Source: Leifsonia sp. CL147 (GTDB lineage Bacteria; Actinomycetota; Actinomycetes; Actinomycetales; Microbacteriaceae). Taken from it: DNA of 64,000 bases. The stretch is from positions 1-64,000 of the forward strand of contig NZ_FOTM01000003.1 of assembly GCF_900114565.1 (NCBI RefSeq). Direction: 5' to 3'. Below the pieces are notes generated by a model that was not told where the DNA came from, ran no database searches, and worked only from the letters and a program-made list of their open reading frames with translations. The position numbers were made by a program, and so were the translations under genes. Positions 8,611 to 17,620 of this stretch are shown one piece after another (the first letter of the stretch is position 1; every line of letters begins with the position of its first letter).

Positions 8611-11182
8611 CGTCCCGTCCCGCGTTCGGGAGGCCGGTGCCGGTCAGAGCTTCGGCCACGGCCTGCTCGACGGTCAGCTCCCTGCCCTCGGCCACCGCCG
8701 CCGCGAGCCGGCCGGAGGGTGCTGTGGCGGCCAGCCGGTCCAAGTACCGCTGGTGGAAGGTGAACGTCGGCCCGTTGTGGGTTCCCGACCGCTCGCGCAG
8801 CGCGTGGGCGGCGCCGGCGAGCCGCCCGGCTCGGTCGACGTCGCCGCCGACGGCCGCGACCGCTGCCATCCCCTCCAGCCCATAGGCGATCCCCTCGATG
8901 TGGCCCAGCGACGTCGAGAGGGTGACACTGAGCGCGAAGTCCTTCCGGGCATCCTCCGGTGAACCGAGCAGAAGGTGCGCCCAGCCGAGGTGGTACGCAG
9001 CGATCCGGCCCCCGACGGCATCCTCTCCGCTCTGCGTGAGCGCGAGCGACTCGTCGAAACGCTCGAACGCCCTGCGCAACCGCTGCTCCAGCAGCGCCAC
9101 CCGGCCGAGCAGCACGAGCGCCATCGACTCGCCCCAGACATCCCCGGTCTCCCGGAACAGCTGGATGCTGCGCTGCATCACCTCCGCCGCTCGCGCGGTG
9201 TCCGGGTCGTCGCCCGCGAGGAGGGCGAGCGCGAGCGAGATCTGCGCCATCGCCTCGCCGGAACGATCGGCGCAGCGGCGGAACAGGTCGGCGCTCTCTG
9301 CGAGGTCGGCCGCCACGCGCCCGTCCGGGTCCTTCCAGAAACGGATGGTGCGTGTGAAGTAGAGCGCGATGGCGCGCGTCCGGTCGTGCAGCGGGTCTCC
9401 GGACCCGAGCGGCTCGTCCATCCAGGTGCGGACCTCGCCGAGCAGGCCGATGACCCAGAAGTAGAGGAACAGGTTGAAGGCGAGCTGCGCAGCGCGGTCC
9501 CAGTCGCGCGCATCGAGCAGGTACCGTTCGGCCGCCCGCAGGTTGTCGCGCTCGTCGCCGAGCCGCTGCATCCACTCGCGCTGCCCGCCGCCCTTCAGCG
9601 GAACGCGGGCGCGGGAGCCGAGGTCGATGAAGTAGCGCGCGTGGGCGTCCCGGGCGCGCTGGAGGCCGCCTTCGCTCCGCAGCTGCTCTCGCGCGTACTC
9701 GCGGACGATCGCCTGCATGGTGAAGCGCGGACGGTCGTCGGTGTCGTGCTGGGCGACGAGGCTGGAGTCGACCAGAGCGGCGAGATCGCTGAGCACATCG
9801 CCGTCGCCGTCATCGGCCCCGGCGAACTCCGCCGCCTCGAGGGTGAAGCCGCCCTCGAAGACGCCCAGTCGTGTCAGCAGCCGCCGCTGCTCCGGGGCGA
9901 GCAGCTGGGTGCTCCACTCGATGGTGCGCCGGATGGTCTGCTGCCGCTCGGGGAGATCGCGCGAGCCGCCGACCAGCACGGAGAGGCGACGGTCGATCCG
10001 CTCGAGCAGTTCGGCGGGGGAGAGCACCCGGATGCGCGCAGCGGCCAACTCGATGGCCAGCGGGACGCCGTCGAGGGCGGTGCAGACGCGGGCCACCGCA
10101 TCCCTGTTCTCCGGGGTGATCTCGAAGTCGGGCTTCACCGCGTGGGCGCGCTCGACGAACAGGCTCACCGAGGAGTCCTCGGCCAGCGGACCCACCTCGT
10201 GGCTCTGCTCGGCGCTCACCCGGAGGAGCGTCCGGCTGGTGACGAGGAGGGACAGTCCCGGCGCGTCGGCGAGGAGTCCGGTGAGCAGCGGCGCGGCGCC
10301 GAGGACCTGCTCGAAGTTGTCGAGCACGAGCAGGATGCGCCGGTCGCGCAGCGCCGTCACCAGGTTGTCCAGGATGGGCGCGTCGCCCGTGTCGCGCACC
10401 CCCAGCGCCTGTGCGATGCGGTTGGGCACGCGCGGGGGATCGTGGACCGCCGAGAGATCGACGAACACCGCGCCATCCTCGAACGTCTGTGCGGCGGCGC
10501 GGGCGGCGGCGATGGCCAACCGGCTCTTTCCGATCCCGCCCGGCCCGGCGAGGGTCAGGAGCCGCGTGCCGTGCTCGAGTCGATCCGCGACAGCGGCGAT
10601 GTCGCCGTCGCGCCCGACCAGACCGGTCAGCGGAACCGGCAGCCGCACCGGCTCGACCACGCGGTCGGCGTCGCTCGCCACCTCGGCCGAGACGAGAGCC
10701 CGGCTCTGATCGAATCGCTCGGCGAGCAGCGTGGCGAGGTCGTTCTCGATCAGCTGCGCGAGCTCCCTGGGGCTCTCGAAGTACTTGTAGGCGGCACGGT
10801 CGTCGTCGCGGATGCGGGCCAGGAGCCTGGCGAGCCGCTGCTCCCGGTTCTCGGCCGGACTCTTCACGTAGAGCAGCCGCGGCAGTCCTTCAGGGCAGAG
10901 GTTGTACTCGTCCTCGAGCCCGGAGACCTCCTCGTCGGGCGCGACCCAGCCGTAGCGTTCCCAGTAGACGCCGATGAAGACATCGCTCTGGTCGAGGTAC
11001 GCCCGGTAGAGCTCCCGAGGTGGATGCGGCCGCGCCCCGAGCTCGAACATGACAGGCGCGAGGTGGAGCCGTTCGATGGCGGTCCGGGCTGCACGCCGCT
11101 CGGCGGCGAGCTCCTGCAGGGTGGAGGAGACGAAGATCCGCAGCCGCTGGTCCGGCGTGCGGATCACGTGAGGATGGCTCAT
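8570..11182 (-). CDS. DUF4062-STAND (NB-ARC) ATPase with TPR repeats
   Basis: An 870-residue multidomain protein. Residues about 14-105 match DUF4062 (RIFVSSTLQELAAERRA start). Residues about 186-430 form an NB-ARC/STAND ATPase with Walker A GPGGIGKS (213-220), Walker B ILLVLDNFEQ (283-292), sensor SRTLLR and the GVPLAIELAAAR motif. Residues about 530-830 contain TPR-like helical repeats. The family senses a ligand through the TPRs and oligomerises on ATP binding; here DUF4062 would be the output. No DNA-binding domain is seen, unlike AfsR/SARP relatives. No clear ribosome-binding site precedes the ATG. A signalling or conflict role is possible. Confidence 0.82.
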   Translation of the reverse strand: MSHPHVIRTPDQRLRIFVSSTLQELAAERRAARTAIERLHLAPVMFELGARPHPPRELYRAYLDQSDVFIGVYWERYGWVAPDEEVSGLEDEYNLCPEGLPRLLYVKSPAENREQRLARLLARIRDDDRAAYKYFESPRELAQLIENDLATLLAERFDQSRALVSAEVASDADRVVEPVRLPVPLTGLVGRDGDIAAVADRLEHGTRLLTLAGPGGIGKSRLAIAAARAAAQTFEDGAVFVDLSAVHDPPRVPNRIAQALGVRDTGDAPILDNLVTALRDRRILLVLDNFEQVLGAAPLLTGLLADAPGLSLLVTSRTLLRVSAEQSHEVGPLAEDSSVSLFVERAHAVKPDFEITPENRDAVARVCTALDGVPLAIELAAARIRVLSPAELLERIDRRLSVLVGGSRDLPERQQTIRRTIEWSTQLLAPEQRRLLTRLGVFEGGFTLEAAEFAGADDGDGDVLSDLAALVDSSLVAQHDTDDRPRFTMQAIVREYAREQLRSEGGLQRARDAHARYFIDLGSRARVPLKGGGQREWMQRLGDERDNLRAAERYLLDARDWDRAAQLAFNLFLYFWVIGLLGEVRTWMDEPLGSGDPLHDRTRAIALYFTRTIRFWKDPDGRVAADLAESADLFRRCADRSGEAMAQISLALALLAGDDPDTARAAEVMQRSIQLFRETGDVWGESMALVLLGRVALLEQRLRRAFERFDESLALTQSGEDAVGGRIAAYHLGWAHLLLGSPEDARKDFALSVTLSTSLGHIEGIAYGLEGMAAVAAVGGDVDRAGRLAGAAHALRERSGTHNGPTFTFHQRYLDRLAATAPSGRLAAAVAEGRELTVEQAVAEALTGTGLPNAGRDVSAPRAGGVPTPP

Positions 11183-11252
11183 GTCATGTCATTGTGTTGC
11201 GTTCCTGAGCGGATGTACAGGGGGCGGAGGGATGCGCCGTCTTTAGCACGCG

Positions 11253-11585
11253 ATGGCTTGCCCGCACAAGCCTCTACAGCCGTCCCCGTGGGCGCGGTTG
11301 GCTAGGCATGTGAAAGAAATCGCGTGGTACGTGCTGGGCTTCTCCCTCGCCGTGACGGGAATCGCCCTCGGGCTGCTGCTGGCACCCGATGCCTCCGACG
11401 CGCGAGAAGGCGCCGGCGGGCTGCTGCAGCACCTCAGCCCGACCGAGTGGAGTGACCTCGTCGTCGCGCTCGTGTTCGCGGCCGTGGCCTTCGTCGCGGG
11501 CAGCCTCCTGTCGTCGCAGGCCGCGGCCGACGCCGACGGGAGGGCCGCGGCGGTGGAGCTCGTCACCGTCGAGAGCGCCGGCTGA
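11253..11585 (+). CDS. Small membrane protein, hypothetical
   Basis: A 110-residue protein with two predicted membrane segments (about 25-45 and 70-88) and a short acidic tail. The family is not recognised. The start is uncertain: ATG 11253 lacks a Shine-Dalgarno sequence, and GTG 11310, giving 91 residues that begin just before the first membrane helix, is a reasonable alternative. The gene is divergent from the STAND gene and converges with the sortase, with a GC-rich hairpin between. Confidence 0.6.
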   Translation: MACPHKPLQPSPWARLARHVKEIAWYVLGFSLAVTGIALGLLLAPDASDAREGAGGLLQHLSPTEWSDLVVALVFAAVAFVAGSLLSSQAAADADGRAAAVELVTVESAG

Positions 11586-11598
11586 GCCCAGCGTCGAA

Positions 11599-11627
11599 CC
11601 GCCGCCGCCCCGGGGGAGCGGCGGCGG
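11599..11627. terminator. GC-rich hairpin between convergent genes
   Basis: CCGCCGCCGC (11599-11608) pairs perfectly with GCGGCGGCGG (11618-11627) across a 9-nt loop. It sits 13 bp after the plus-strand stop and before the minus-strand sortase stop. It probably terminates rightward transcription; there is no U-tract. Confidence 0.55.
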
Positions 11628-11693
11628 CTGGTCGCGGCCCTCCGCGCAGGTAATCTCGTCGACCGTCGTGGGCTCCCTGGGCGGGATGCCGGT

Positions 11694-12386
11694 CTAGTGC
11701 AGCGTGGCGGTGATGATCAGGTTGTCGGTCGAGGGGGCGCCGGAGCGTTGCTGGAGGCAGGTGATGAGGACGAGCCGGCGCGGGGTGTTCGCCCAGATGG
11801 ACGGATCCTCGGGGAGCCGGTCTTTCTCGATGGTCTTCGAGCCGGTGACGACGTAGGTGTGTTCGCCCACCTGCACGGTGGCACCGGGTTCGACCCGGGC
11901 GGTGCCGTGCTCGACGTCGATGAGGTAGTTGCCGGGCCCGATGCCGCCGCCGCGGACGGAATGGGCGACCACGTACAGGGTGCCTTGTCCGGGGTGATCG
12001 AGCGAGGCGCCCAGGTTGCGGACGAGGTAGGCGGAGTCGAACCCGGGCGGGGTGATGGTGCCGTCGGCTTCGCTGAGCTCCCCGAGCCTGACATTCAGGC
12101 CGACGGAGGGGACCTTGAGGCGTTGCCCGATGTCGGGGTCGGCCTTCATGGCCTCCTGCGTCCTCGCAGAGGGGAGGGTACCCGGATCGACGTGCACCTG
12201 GTTTCCGCGGAGGTCGAGCACCGTCTGGGTGGCGGGGGCGAGGATGCGGAGGGCGCCCAGGACTCCGATGATGAGTCCGGCGACGCCGACGGCGAGGACG
12301 GTGATGAACACCGTCCTCGCCGTCTTCGTGCGTGCTACTGACGTGACCGACTCTTTCTGCGAAGGAGGAACGCATCGCATCCGCAC
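11694..12386 (-). CDS. Sortase (class E/F type transpeptidase)
   Basis: A 230-residue protein with one N-terminal membrane helix (about 26-49) and an extracytoplasmic sortase domain. Sortases cleave LPXTG-like signals and anchor proteins to the cell wall. The catalytic His is in YVVAHS, the Cys in VLITC, and the Arg probably follows in CLQQR. No LPXTG substrate or pilin gene lies alongside, so it may be a general housekeeping or orphan sortase. The GTG at 12386 is adopted; ATG 12380 is equally possible. Confidence 0.82.
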   Translation of the reverse strand: MRMRCVPPSQKESVTSVARTKTARTVFITVLAVGVAGLIIGVLGALRILAPATQTVLDLRGNQVHVDPGTLPSARTQEAMKADPDIGQRLKVPSVGLNVRLGELSEADGTITPPGFDSAYLVRNLGASLDHPGQGTLYVVAHSVRGGGIGPGNYLIDVEHGTARVEPGATVQVGEHTYVVTGSKTIEKDRLPEDPSIWANTPRRLVLITCLQQRSGAPSTDNLIITATLH

Positions 12387-12476
12387 GCTAATCCGCCCAT
12401 CACCTGAGCGAAAGGCAGCAATCCGGCGGTCGGGACAGCCCCATGACCCGCCTGTGCGCCGATCCTCGACGCTCGG

Positions 12477-13112
12477 TCAGCGCGTCGCCGCGGCGAGCGC
12501 CTCACGAATGCCCGCGACGTCGAAACGCGGCCCGTAGGCCGGGTGGTCGCGCTGAGCCCGCCAGCCTTCCGAGAGGGGCCCGAGATCCACCGGATCGAAG
12601 CCGAACTCGTCGATCAGCGCGGCGACGCGCTCCCGGGCGCCGGCGTCGTCTCCGGCGACGATGAGAGCGCGACGGCCGGGCGTCCCCGTCGGCAAGCTCT
12701 GCGAGGTGAGCTCTGCCGCCCCGATATGGTTGAACGCCTTGACGACCTTCGATGCCGCCAGCCGCTTCTGCAGGCGCTCGGCAACGGTCGTGGACTCGTC
12801 GTCCAGCTCCGCGATGTGCCCGTCGCGCTGCGGGTAGTAGTTGTTCGTGTCGATGACGATCTTTCCCGCCAGCTCGTCCACGGGCAGCGTGGCCTCGGCC
12901 GCGAGAGGGGTGGTCACCACCACGAGGTCGCCGGCCGCCGCGGCTTCCGCGGGCGTCCCTGCGCGCGCACGGTCGCCGAGCTCGTCCACGAGGGCACTCA
13001 GGGTCGCCGGGCCGCGCGAGTTGCTGAGCACGACGTCGTAGCCCCGTGCGACAGCGAGGCGCGCGAGCTGGGATCCGATATGTCCTGAACCGATGAAACC
13101 GATAGTCGTCAT
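12477..13112 (-). CDS. NADPH-dependent F420 reductase-like dinucleotide-binding protein
   Basis: A 211-residue Rossmann protein. The N-terminal GFIGSGHIGSQLA loop, the SNSRGP loop after strand 2 that would bind the 2'-phosphate of NADPH, DTNNYYPQRDG, and the KAFNHIGA motif match the F420:NADP+ oxidoreductase-like family. Many actinobacterial members act on NADP with unknown partner substrates, so the exact reaction is uncertain. ATG 13112 follows GGGACGG. The 245-bp divergent gap to the HerA-like gene carries the perfect palindrome at 13166. Confidence 0.8.
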   Translation of the reverse strand: MTTIGFIGSGHIGSQLARLAVARGYDVVLSNSRGPATLSALVDELGDRARAGTPAEAAAAGDLVVVTTPLAAEATLPVDELAGKIVIDTNNYYPQRDGHIAELDDESTTVAERLQKRLAASKVVKAFNHIGAAELTSQSLPTGTPGRRALIVAGDDAGARERVAALIDEFGFDPVDLGPLSEGWRAQRDHPAYGPRFDVAGIREALAAATR

Positions 13113-13165
13113 GACCGTCCCAACCCCCACCCCCTCACAATGATTCCCGCCCCACCCCTCGAGCC

Positions 13166-13241
13166 CCCCACCGTCGAGTCCACGAAGACTGCACGTTGAG
13201 ACGGCGTGTCGCGTGCAGTCTTCGTGGACTCGACGGTGGGG
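13166..13241. repeat. Intergenic palindrome, family 1 copy B (perfect 30-bp arms)
   Basis: Arms 13166-13195 and 13212-13241 are perfectly complementary over 30 bp around a 16-nt loop. The arm core CGAGTCCACGAAGACTGCAC is nearly the same as in the copies at 1038 and 36977. Unlike those, this copy lies between divergent genes, so it cannot serve simply as a terminator for either. Confidence 0.9.
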
Positions 13242-13356
13242 CGGGAGTTGTGGACGACGGAGGGGGTCGGATCGGTCCCTGTCCGGGAGGTGATCGGCAG
13301 CGCTAGCATCGGCCGCACAGGTCGGATGCAGGTTGGCCGGATTCGGAGGCGACGCG

Positions 13357-14445
13357 ATGATCCCGTTGGCGGTCGGCACCACGGTGGAGGGGCCGGAACG
13401 GCCCGCCGTCATCGACGGCTCGCGCCTGAACCGGCACACGTTCTGGTGCGGTCAGAGCGGGTCGGGCAAGACCTACGCGCTCGGGGTGGTCCTGGAGCAG
13501 CTGCTGCTGCAGACGGAGTTGCCGGTCGGCGTGCTCGACCCGAACGCCGACTTCGCGGAGCTGGGCCGCACGCGAGACGAGGTCGGCGCCGAGGAGGCGG
13601 CGCGCTGGGCAGATCTCGACATCCGGGTGCTCCATTCGAGCACGGTCCGCGATCCGCAGCTCCACATCCGGTTCGTCGACCTGAGCGTGAGCTCGAAGGC
13701 GGCCGTCGGCCGGCTCGACCCCATCGAAGACAGCGAGGAGTACAACGCCCTGCTGCACCTGCGCCTGGGTCCGGACCGCTTCGAGCGGGACCGGTTCCTC
13801 GCGGCCCTCGTGGGCTCCGACGATCCGGCGCAGCGTCGGCTGGGCTTGCGGATCGACAACCTGCAGATCCTCGACTGGCCGCTGTGGGCGATGGGTGCGA
13901 CCTCCGTGACGGATGCTCTCGACGAGCGACCCCGGGCGATCGTCCTCGATGTCGGCGGATTCTCGCATCCGGGCGAGCCGCAGGCTGCGGCGCTGGGCGT
14001 CCTCGAGCACCTGTGGGAGCGCCGGATGGAGCGCCGGCCGCTGCTCATCGTCATCGACGAGGCGCACAACTTCTGTCCGCCCATCCCCCGCTCGAGCGTG
14101 GAGGCGAAGCTGACGGAGCTGCTCATCCAGATCGCCGCCGAGGGGCGCAAGTTCGGGCTGTGGCTGTTCCTGTCGACCCAGCGGCCGACGAAGATCCACC
14201 CGAACGTGCTCTCGCAGTGCGACAACCTCGGGCTGATGCGGATGAACTCGCCGCGCGACCTGGCCGAGCTGGCGGACGTGTTCGGCTTCGTCCCGCGGCA
14301 CCTGCTGGAGCAGTCGCCCGGCTTCCGCAAAGGCGAGGCGCTGTTCGCCGGTGCGTTCACCGAGGAACCGCAGCTGGTCCGCATGGGGCGGCGGCTCACC
14401 GTAGAGGGCGGAAGCGACCTGGCGGTGGCAGCGCGGGCATCCTGA
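13357..14445 (+). CDS. HerA/FtsK-type DUF87 ATPase
   Basis: A 362-residue P-loop ATPase resembling HerA/DUF87 translocases. Walker A is GQSGSGKT (32-39), Walker B LLIVIDEAHNF (229-239), and a sensor STQRP segment follows. HerA proteins form hexamers that translocate DNA, often with the nuclease NurA, but no NurA-like gene is adjacent. ATG 13357 has GGAGG 7 nt upstream. Stand-alone forms are common in actinobacteria and their role is unclear; repair and defence are both possible. Confidence 0.8.
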   Translation: MIPLAVGTTVEGPERPAVIDGSRLNRHTFWCGQSGSGKTYALGVVLEQLLLQTELPVGVLDPNADFAELGRTRDEVGAEEAARWADLDIRVLHSSTVRDPQLHIRFVDLSVSSKAAVGRLDPIEDSEEYNALLHLRLGPDRFERDRFLAALVGSDDPAQRRLGLRIDNLQILDWPLWAMGATSVTDALDERPRAIVLDVGGFSHPGEPQAAALGVLEHLWERRMERRPLLIVIDEAHNFCPPIPRSSVEAKLTELLIQIAAEGRKFGLWLFLSTQRPTKIHPNVLSQCDNLGLMRMNSPRDLAELADVFGFVPRHLLEQSPGFRKGEALFAGAFTEEPQLVRMGRRLTVEGGSDLAVAARAS

Positions 14446-14553
14446 TATCGCCCCCTTCGCCGCAAACGTCTCCAACGAATGGCGATAGCTGGCCGCTTCG
14501 TGGCCGCAGCGCCTCAAACTTTGGCCTCCTGTTCGGATAGATCAGGAGCATCA

Positions 14554-14570
14554 AGCGTGTAGAACACGCT
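14554..14570. promoter_or_regulatory. Palindrome AGCGTGTAGAACACGCT upstream of the WXG cassette
   Basis: Perfect 7-bp arms around AGA, 72 bp before the start of the WXG100-like gene, in a 196-bp gap that has no other gene. This looks like an operator or small hairpin. Its core TGTAGAACAC also occurs at 8196-8205 between two divergent genes. Confidence 0.4.
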
Positions 14571-14641
14571 GACGAGGCCTATTGCATTTGAGTTCTTCTG
14601 CTAACGTCGCAGCCATCTTCCCGTGTTGTGATTGGAGCCGC

Positions 14642-14932
14642 GTGAGCAGAAGAGTCCAGGTCGATCCTGACCGATTGCGGCGCGGCGGAGAGTCGTTGCA
14701 GCAGGCGAATGTCGAACGCTGGAGTCCTCACCCTGCGCCCGGCAGCCTCGGCGCTCCCGGCTCGATGGGTGCATTCGAGCAATTCGACGCCTATTGGCAT
14801 CCGGCTTTGTCGACGGTGGGCGAGAGTGTCGATTCTTTGCGCTCGGCGCTGGTCTCGGCGGCGGATGTGTATGAGCAGCGTGATGCGGAGAGCGCTGCGG
14901 CGTTCGGTTTCGAGGCGCCTCGTGCGTTCTAG
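14642..14932 (+). CDS. WXG100-like type VII secretion-associated small protein
   Basis: A 96-residue protein predicted to form a helical hairpin (about 8-22 and 44-88) separated by a Gly/Pro/Ser turn, as in WXG100/EspC-like proteins. The second helix ends with YEQRD (Tyr77-Asp81), which fits the YxxxD/E secretion signal of actinobacterial type VII systems. The classic central WxG is not present in the turn. GTG 14642 follows TTGGAG. The stop overlaps the start of the hydrolase gene by 11 bp, so the two are translationally coupled. It probably acts as a co-secreted partner. Confidence 0.65.
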   Translation: MSRRVQVDPDRLRRGGESLQQANVERWSPHPAPGSLGAPGSMGAFEQFDAYWHPALSTVGESVDSLRSALVSAADVYEQRDAESAAAFGFEAPRAF

Positions 14933-16946
14933 TCTGACGGATTGGTCTCCTCTCGGGCTGGATGATGATCCGACGCCGGGAGATGTGGACGCCGTCGTGT
15001 GGCGGTCAAAGGATTTCGGCTCGACGGCCGAGTGGCTCTGGTACCGGGCGGACCGGCTGGACGAGGTGCTGGAACTGGTGGGCGAGCCCCATTGGTCCGG
15101 TGAGGCGGCGGTTGTCTTCGCGGAGCGGCTGGACACAGTCAGCCGCGCGTGCCGGTCGGCGTCGACCCGCTTCTCCGCCGCCCGGGACGTGTCGCACCGG
15201 TGGGCGTCGGCGATGTGGAGCCAGCAGGGCGCAGCGGATGCTGCGTTGCTGGAAGCGGTGGAGGCGCTGGAGGAGATCGCGGTCGCGGAGGCGTCGATCG
15301 GCCTGCTGACCACGGAGCATGCGTCCCTGCTGGCGGCGCTGACTCGGCTGGAGTCGGCGCAGAGGCAGTATGCGACCACGATCCCGCCCGCCGGCACGCA
15401 TGTCCCGACAGGGTCGGAGGTCGCGGCGGCGCGCCGCCACGCCGAGACGGCGAACCTCGAGCTCCGCAACGCGCACACCCAGCTGGAGGATGCGTACGCG
15501 CGGTTGAGGCAGGCGAAGTTCACGGCGGAGGCCGCCGAGGAGGAGTACTCCGCGGAGGAGGGGGTCTTCGTGCAGTCGCTGGAGGCCACCCTCGACGGCG
15601 CAATGTCTCCGATCGCGCCGGGGCAGCTGGATGACTTCGTTACGACGATCGACGCCTACGCGAAACTCATTCCGCTGGTGGACCCCGCCGACGAGCTCAT
15701 GGAAATGCTGACCGAGCTGAGCCCGCGGGAGTTGGCGCTCCTCTTCGGCCGAGACCCCGCGCTGGCGCAGAAGTTCTGGGACAACCCGCCGCCGCCGGGG
15801 GCCGTGGCGGGTTGGTGGAAGAACCTGAGCCCGGAGGTTCGGGAACAGTGGTGCCAGGCCGCGCCGGACATCATCGGCAACCTGCCCGGGCTGGATGCGG
15901 ACTCTCGCATCCACGCCAACGCCATCCAGTTGCAGCGCGACCTGAACGACCCGACCATCAACCCCGACTCCGCCAGAGGCAAGACCCTCAAGGACATCCT
16001 GGCTGCCCTCGGCCTGAAGAAGATCCCGGGCGGTTCAGCGGCGGACTACGAGAGACTCGCCAAAGCGCAGAAGCCGGCGCGCGGGCTGCTGTCCTACAAC
16101 CTCCGGCACGACCCACCCCTGGCCGCTGTCGCGATCGGTGATACCCGTGCCGAGGCATGCGGCAAAGTCACCTGGATGGTCCCCGGCATGGACAGCGGAC
16201 TCGGCGAACCGGGACGCATGAAGGGCTGGACCGAGGCCGGCGTCAACCTTTACAACAAACAGATGTACATGGACGGTTTGCCGCACATGGTGGTGGCGTG
16301 GATCGGGTACGCCCCGCCCGTCAGCGGGAACACGGACGTGCTCCATGGCGACAACGCGAAAGCCGCTGCCCGCCGGTTGAGGGCAGAATTGGAAGGGCAG
16401 TGGGCGGCCGACACCGTCCTCGGCGGGAACCCGCACCCTTACACCGGGGTCGTCGGGCACTCCTATGGCACCACTGTGGTGAGCAACGCGGTCGGTGATC
16501 TCATCCACAATGTGCAGTCGGTGGTGTTCGTCGCGTCGGCCGGGGTAGAAGGCGGGTTCCAGAGTGTGAAGAACCTGCATGTGGATGGCGGCACCCAGCA
16601 CGTGTACGCGACACAATCCTCACGCGACGGAGTCGCCGATCTGGGCCGGTTCGGCTCGGGCAGGGTTGACCCGCGCGACGGCCAATACGGTTCCGGGGTC
16701 TACTCGTCTGAAGGAGACCCGGCCCAGCACCTCCAACCCACCGACGGCCACGACACCCTCGGACACGGCCCTGACCGTGGCAGTCTTCTCGAACCGCACG
16801 CAACCTCCGGCCACGGCTACTTCGACAACGACACCGAAGCCCTCCACAACACCGCCGCAGCAACGCTCGGCTTGGACGGCAACATCAACGGTGGCGTGGC
16901 CTTCAATCCCATGCACCCCTTTGAGCACCTGCCGGTCGCACCGTAG
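14922..16946 (+). CDS. WXG-headed alpha/beta-hydrolase (DUF1023 type), candidate secreted effector
   Basis: A 674-residue protein. Residues about 40-130 form a helical region with a WSG motif (58-60) in the usual context PHWSGEAAVVF. A long coiled coil follows (about 130-230). Residues about 410-630 are an alpha/beta-hydrolase of the DUF1023 kind with nucleophile elbow GHSYG (Ser514) and likely Asp and His in SRDGVADL and SGHGYF. There is no signal peptide, as expected for type VII cargo. GTG 14922 has GAGG 6 nt upstream and overlaps the preceding gene. Lipoprotein genes follow after 9 bp. A secreted lipase or esterase toxin is inferred; substrate unknown. Confidence 0.72.
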   Translation: MRSSLTDWSPLGLDDDPTPGDVDAVVWRSKDFGSTAEWLWYRADRLDEVLELVGEPHWSGEAAVVFAERLDTVSRACRSASTRFSAARDVSHRWASAMWSQQGAADAALLEAVEALEEIAVAEASIGLLTTEHASLLAALTRLESAQRQYATTIPPAGTHVPTGSEVAAARRHAETANLELRNAHTQLEDAYARLRQAKFTAEAAEEEYSAEEGVFVQSLEATLDGAMSPIAPGQLDDFVTTIDAYAKLIPLVDPADELMEMLTELSPRELALLFGRDPALAQKFWDNPPPPGAVAGWWKNLSPEVREQWCQAAPDIIGNLPGLDADSRIHANAIQLQRDLNDPTINPDSARGKTLKDILAALGLKKIPGGSAADYERLAKAQKPARGLLSYNLRHDPPLAAVAIGDTRAEACGKVTWMVPGMDSGLGEPGRMKGWTEAGVNLYNKQMYMDGLPHMVVAWIGYAPPVSGNTDVLHGDNAKAAARRLRAELEGQWAADTVLGGNPHPYTGVVGHSYGTTVVSNAVGDLIHNVQSVVFVASAGVEGGFQSVKNLHVDGGTQHVYATQSSRDGVADLGRFGSGRVDPRDGQYGSGVYSSEGDPAQHLQPTDGHDTLGHGPDRGSLLEPHATSGHGYFDNDTEALHNTAAATLGLDGNINGGVAFNPMHPFEHLPVAP

Positions 16947-16955
16947 CCGCGCACA

Positions 16956-17509
16956 ATGAACCCCACCCGCAGCATCCGTGCCACCATAACCCTGACCGTC
17001 GCCCTCACACTGACGGGCTGCGTCTACCTAGGAGGACCCGTGCCCCATCCCGGCGTCAACACACCGTTTGACGGACTCTCCACCAAGACCAAACCCCAAC
17101 TCCTCGACGAAACCCTCGAAAAGGCCCAAGCCGTCGCCCAACTCATGGCGGTGAATGGCTCGATTCAGGGACTCCGCCGGTGGTTTTCGATCCTGCCAAC
17201 CAGGAACAACGAGACGCATGGGATTGGGGTCCCTGCGACAACGAGGCAACAACGGGCCAGTATTCCGTGTTCGTGGTGCAACGCGCTGATCCCTCGACTC
17301 AATATCATCCGGAATCACTCGGCGAGAAAGTGCGCAACTACTGGGAAGGCCTCGGTTACACGATCCGGCAAATCGGTCCCCCGGCCCAGGACGCGACCAG
17401 GGGCCGTTCCATCTCTGTCGACCTTCCGCACAGTGCCAGCCTGGAGTTCTCTGCCAGCACAGAAGCGTTAGCCATCTGGGTGCATGGCGAATGCGTCAAA
17501 TGGGAGTGA
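16956..17509 (+). pseudogene. Lipoprotein gene copy 1, frameshifted
   Basis: This is a tandem copy of the intact gene at 17621. The signal peptide, the LTGC lipobox and the first 63 codons are intact. A single C is then missing near 17145 (CTCATGG against CTCATCGG in copy 2). The original frame resumes as the open frame that ends at 17509, with sequence still protein-like (QYSVFVVQRADPS...). The first 320 bp are almost identical to copy 2, while the rest differs at many codons. It may be a recent mutation or a sequencing error. Probable role as for copy 2. Confidence 0.8.
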
Positions 17510-17620
17510 TCAGGCGGCGCGAAGGCACGAAAACGTGGACCGAGTCGGAATGACTGTCGCGGATACAGCGCAGGTTGATTGCTCCCACAACGCCACCGCC
17601 TGCCTCGCCGAAGGTAAACA

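Noticed and set aside
13357-14445. HerA-like ATPase as part of a HerA-nuclease defence pair
   Set aside because: No NurA, Sir2 or DUF4297-type partner is next to it; the neighbours are unrelated.
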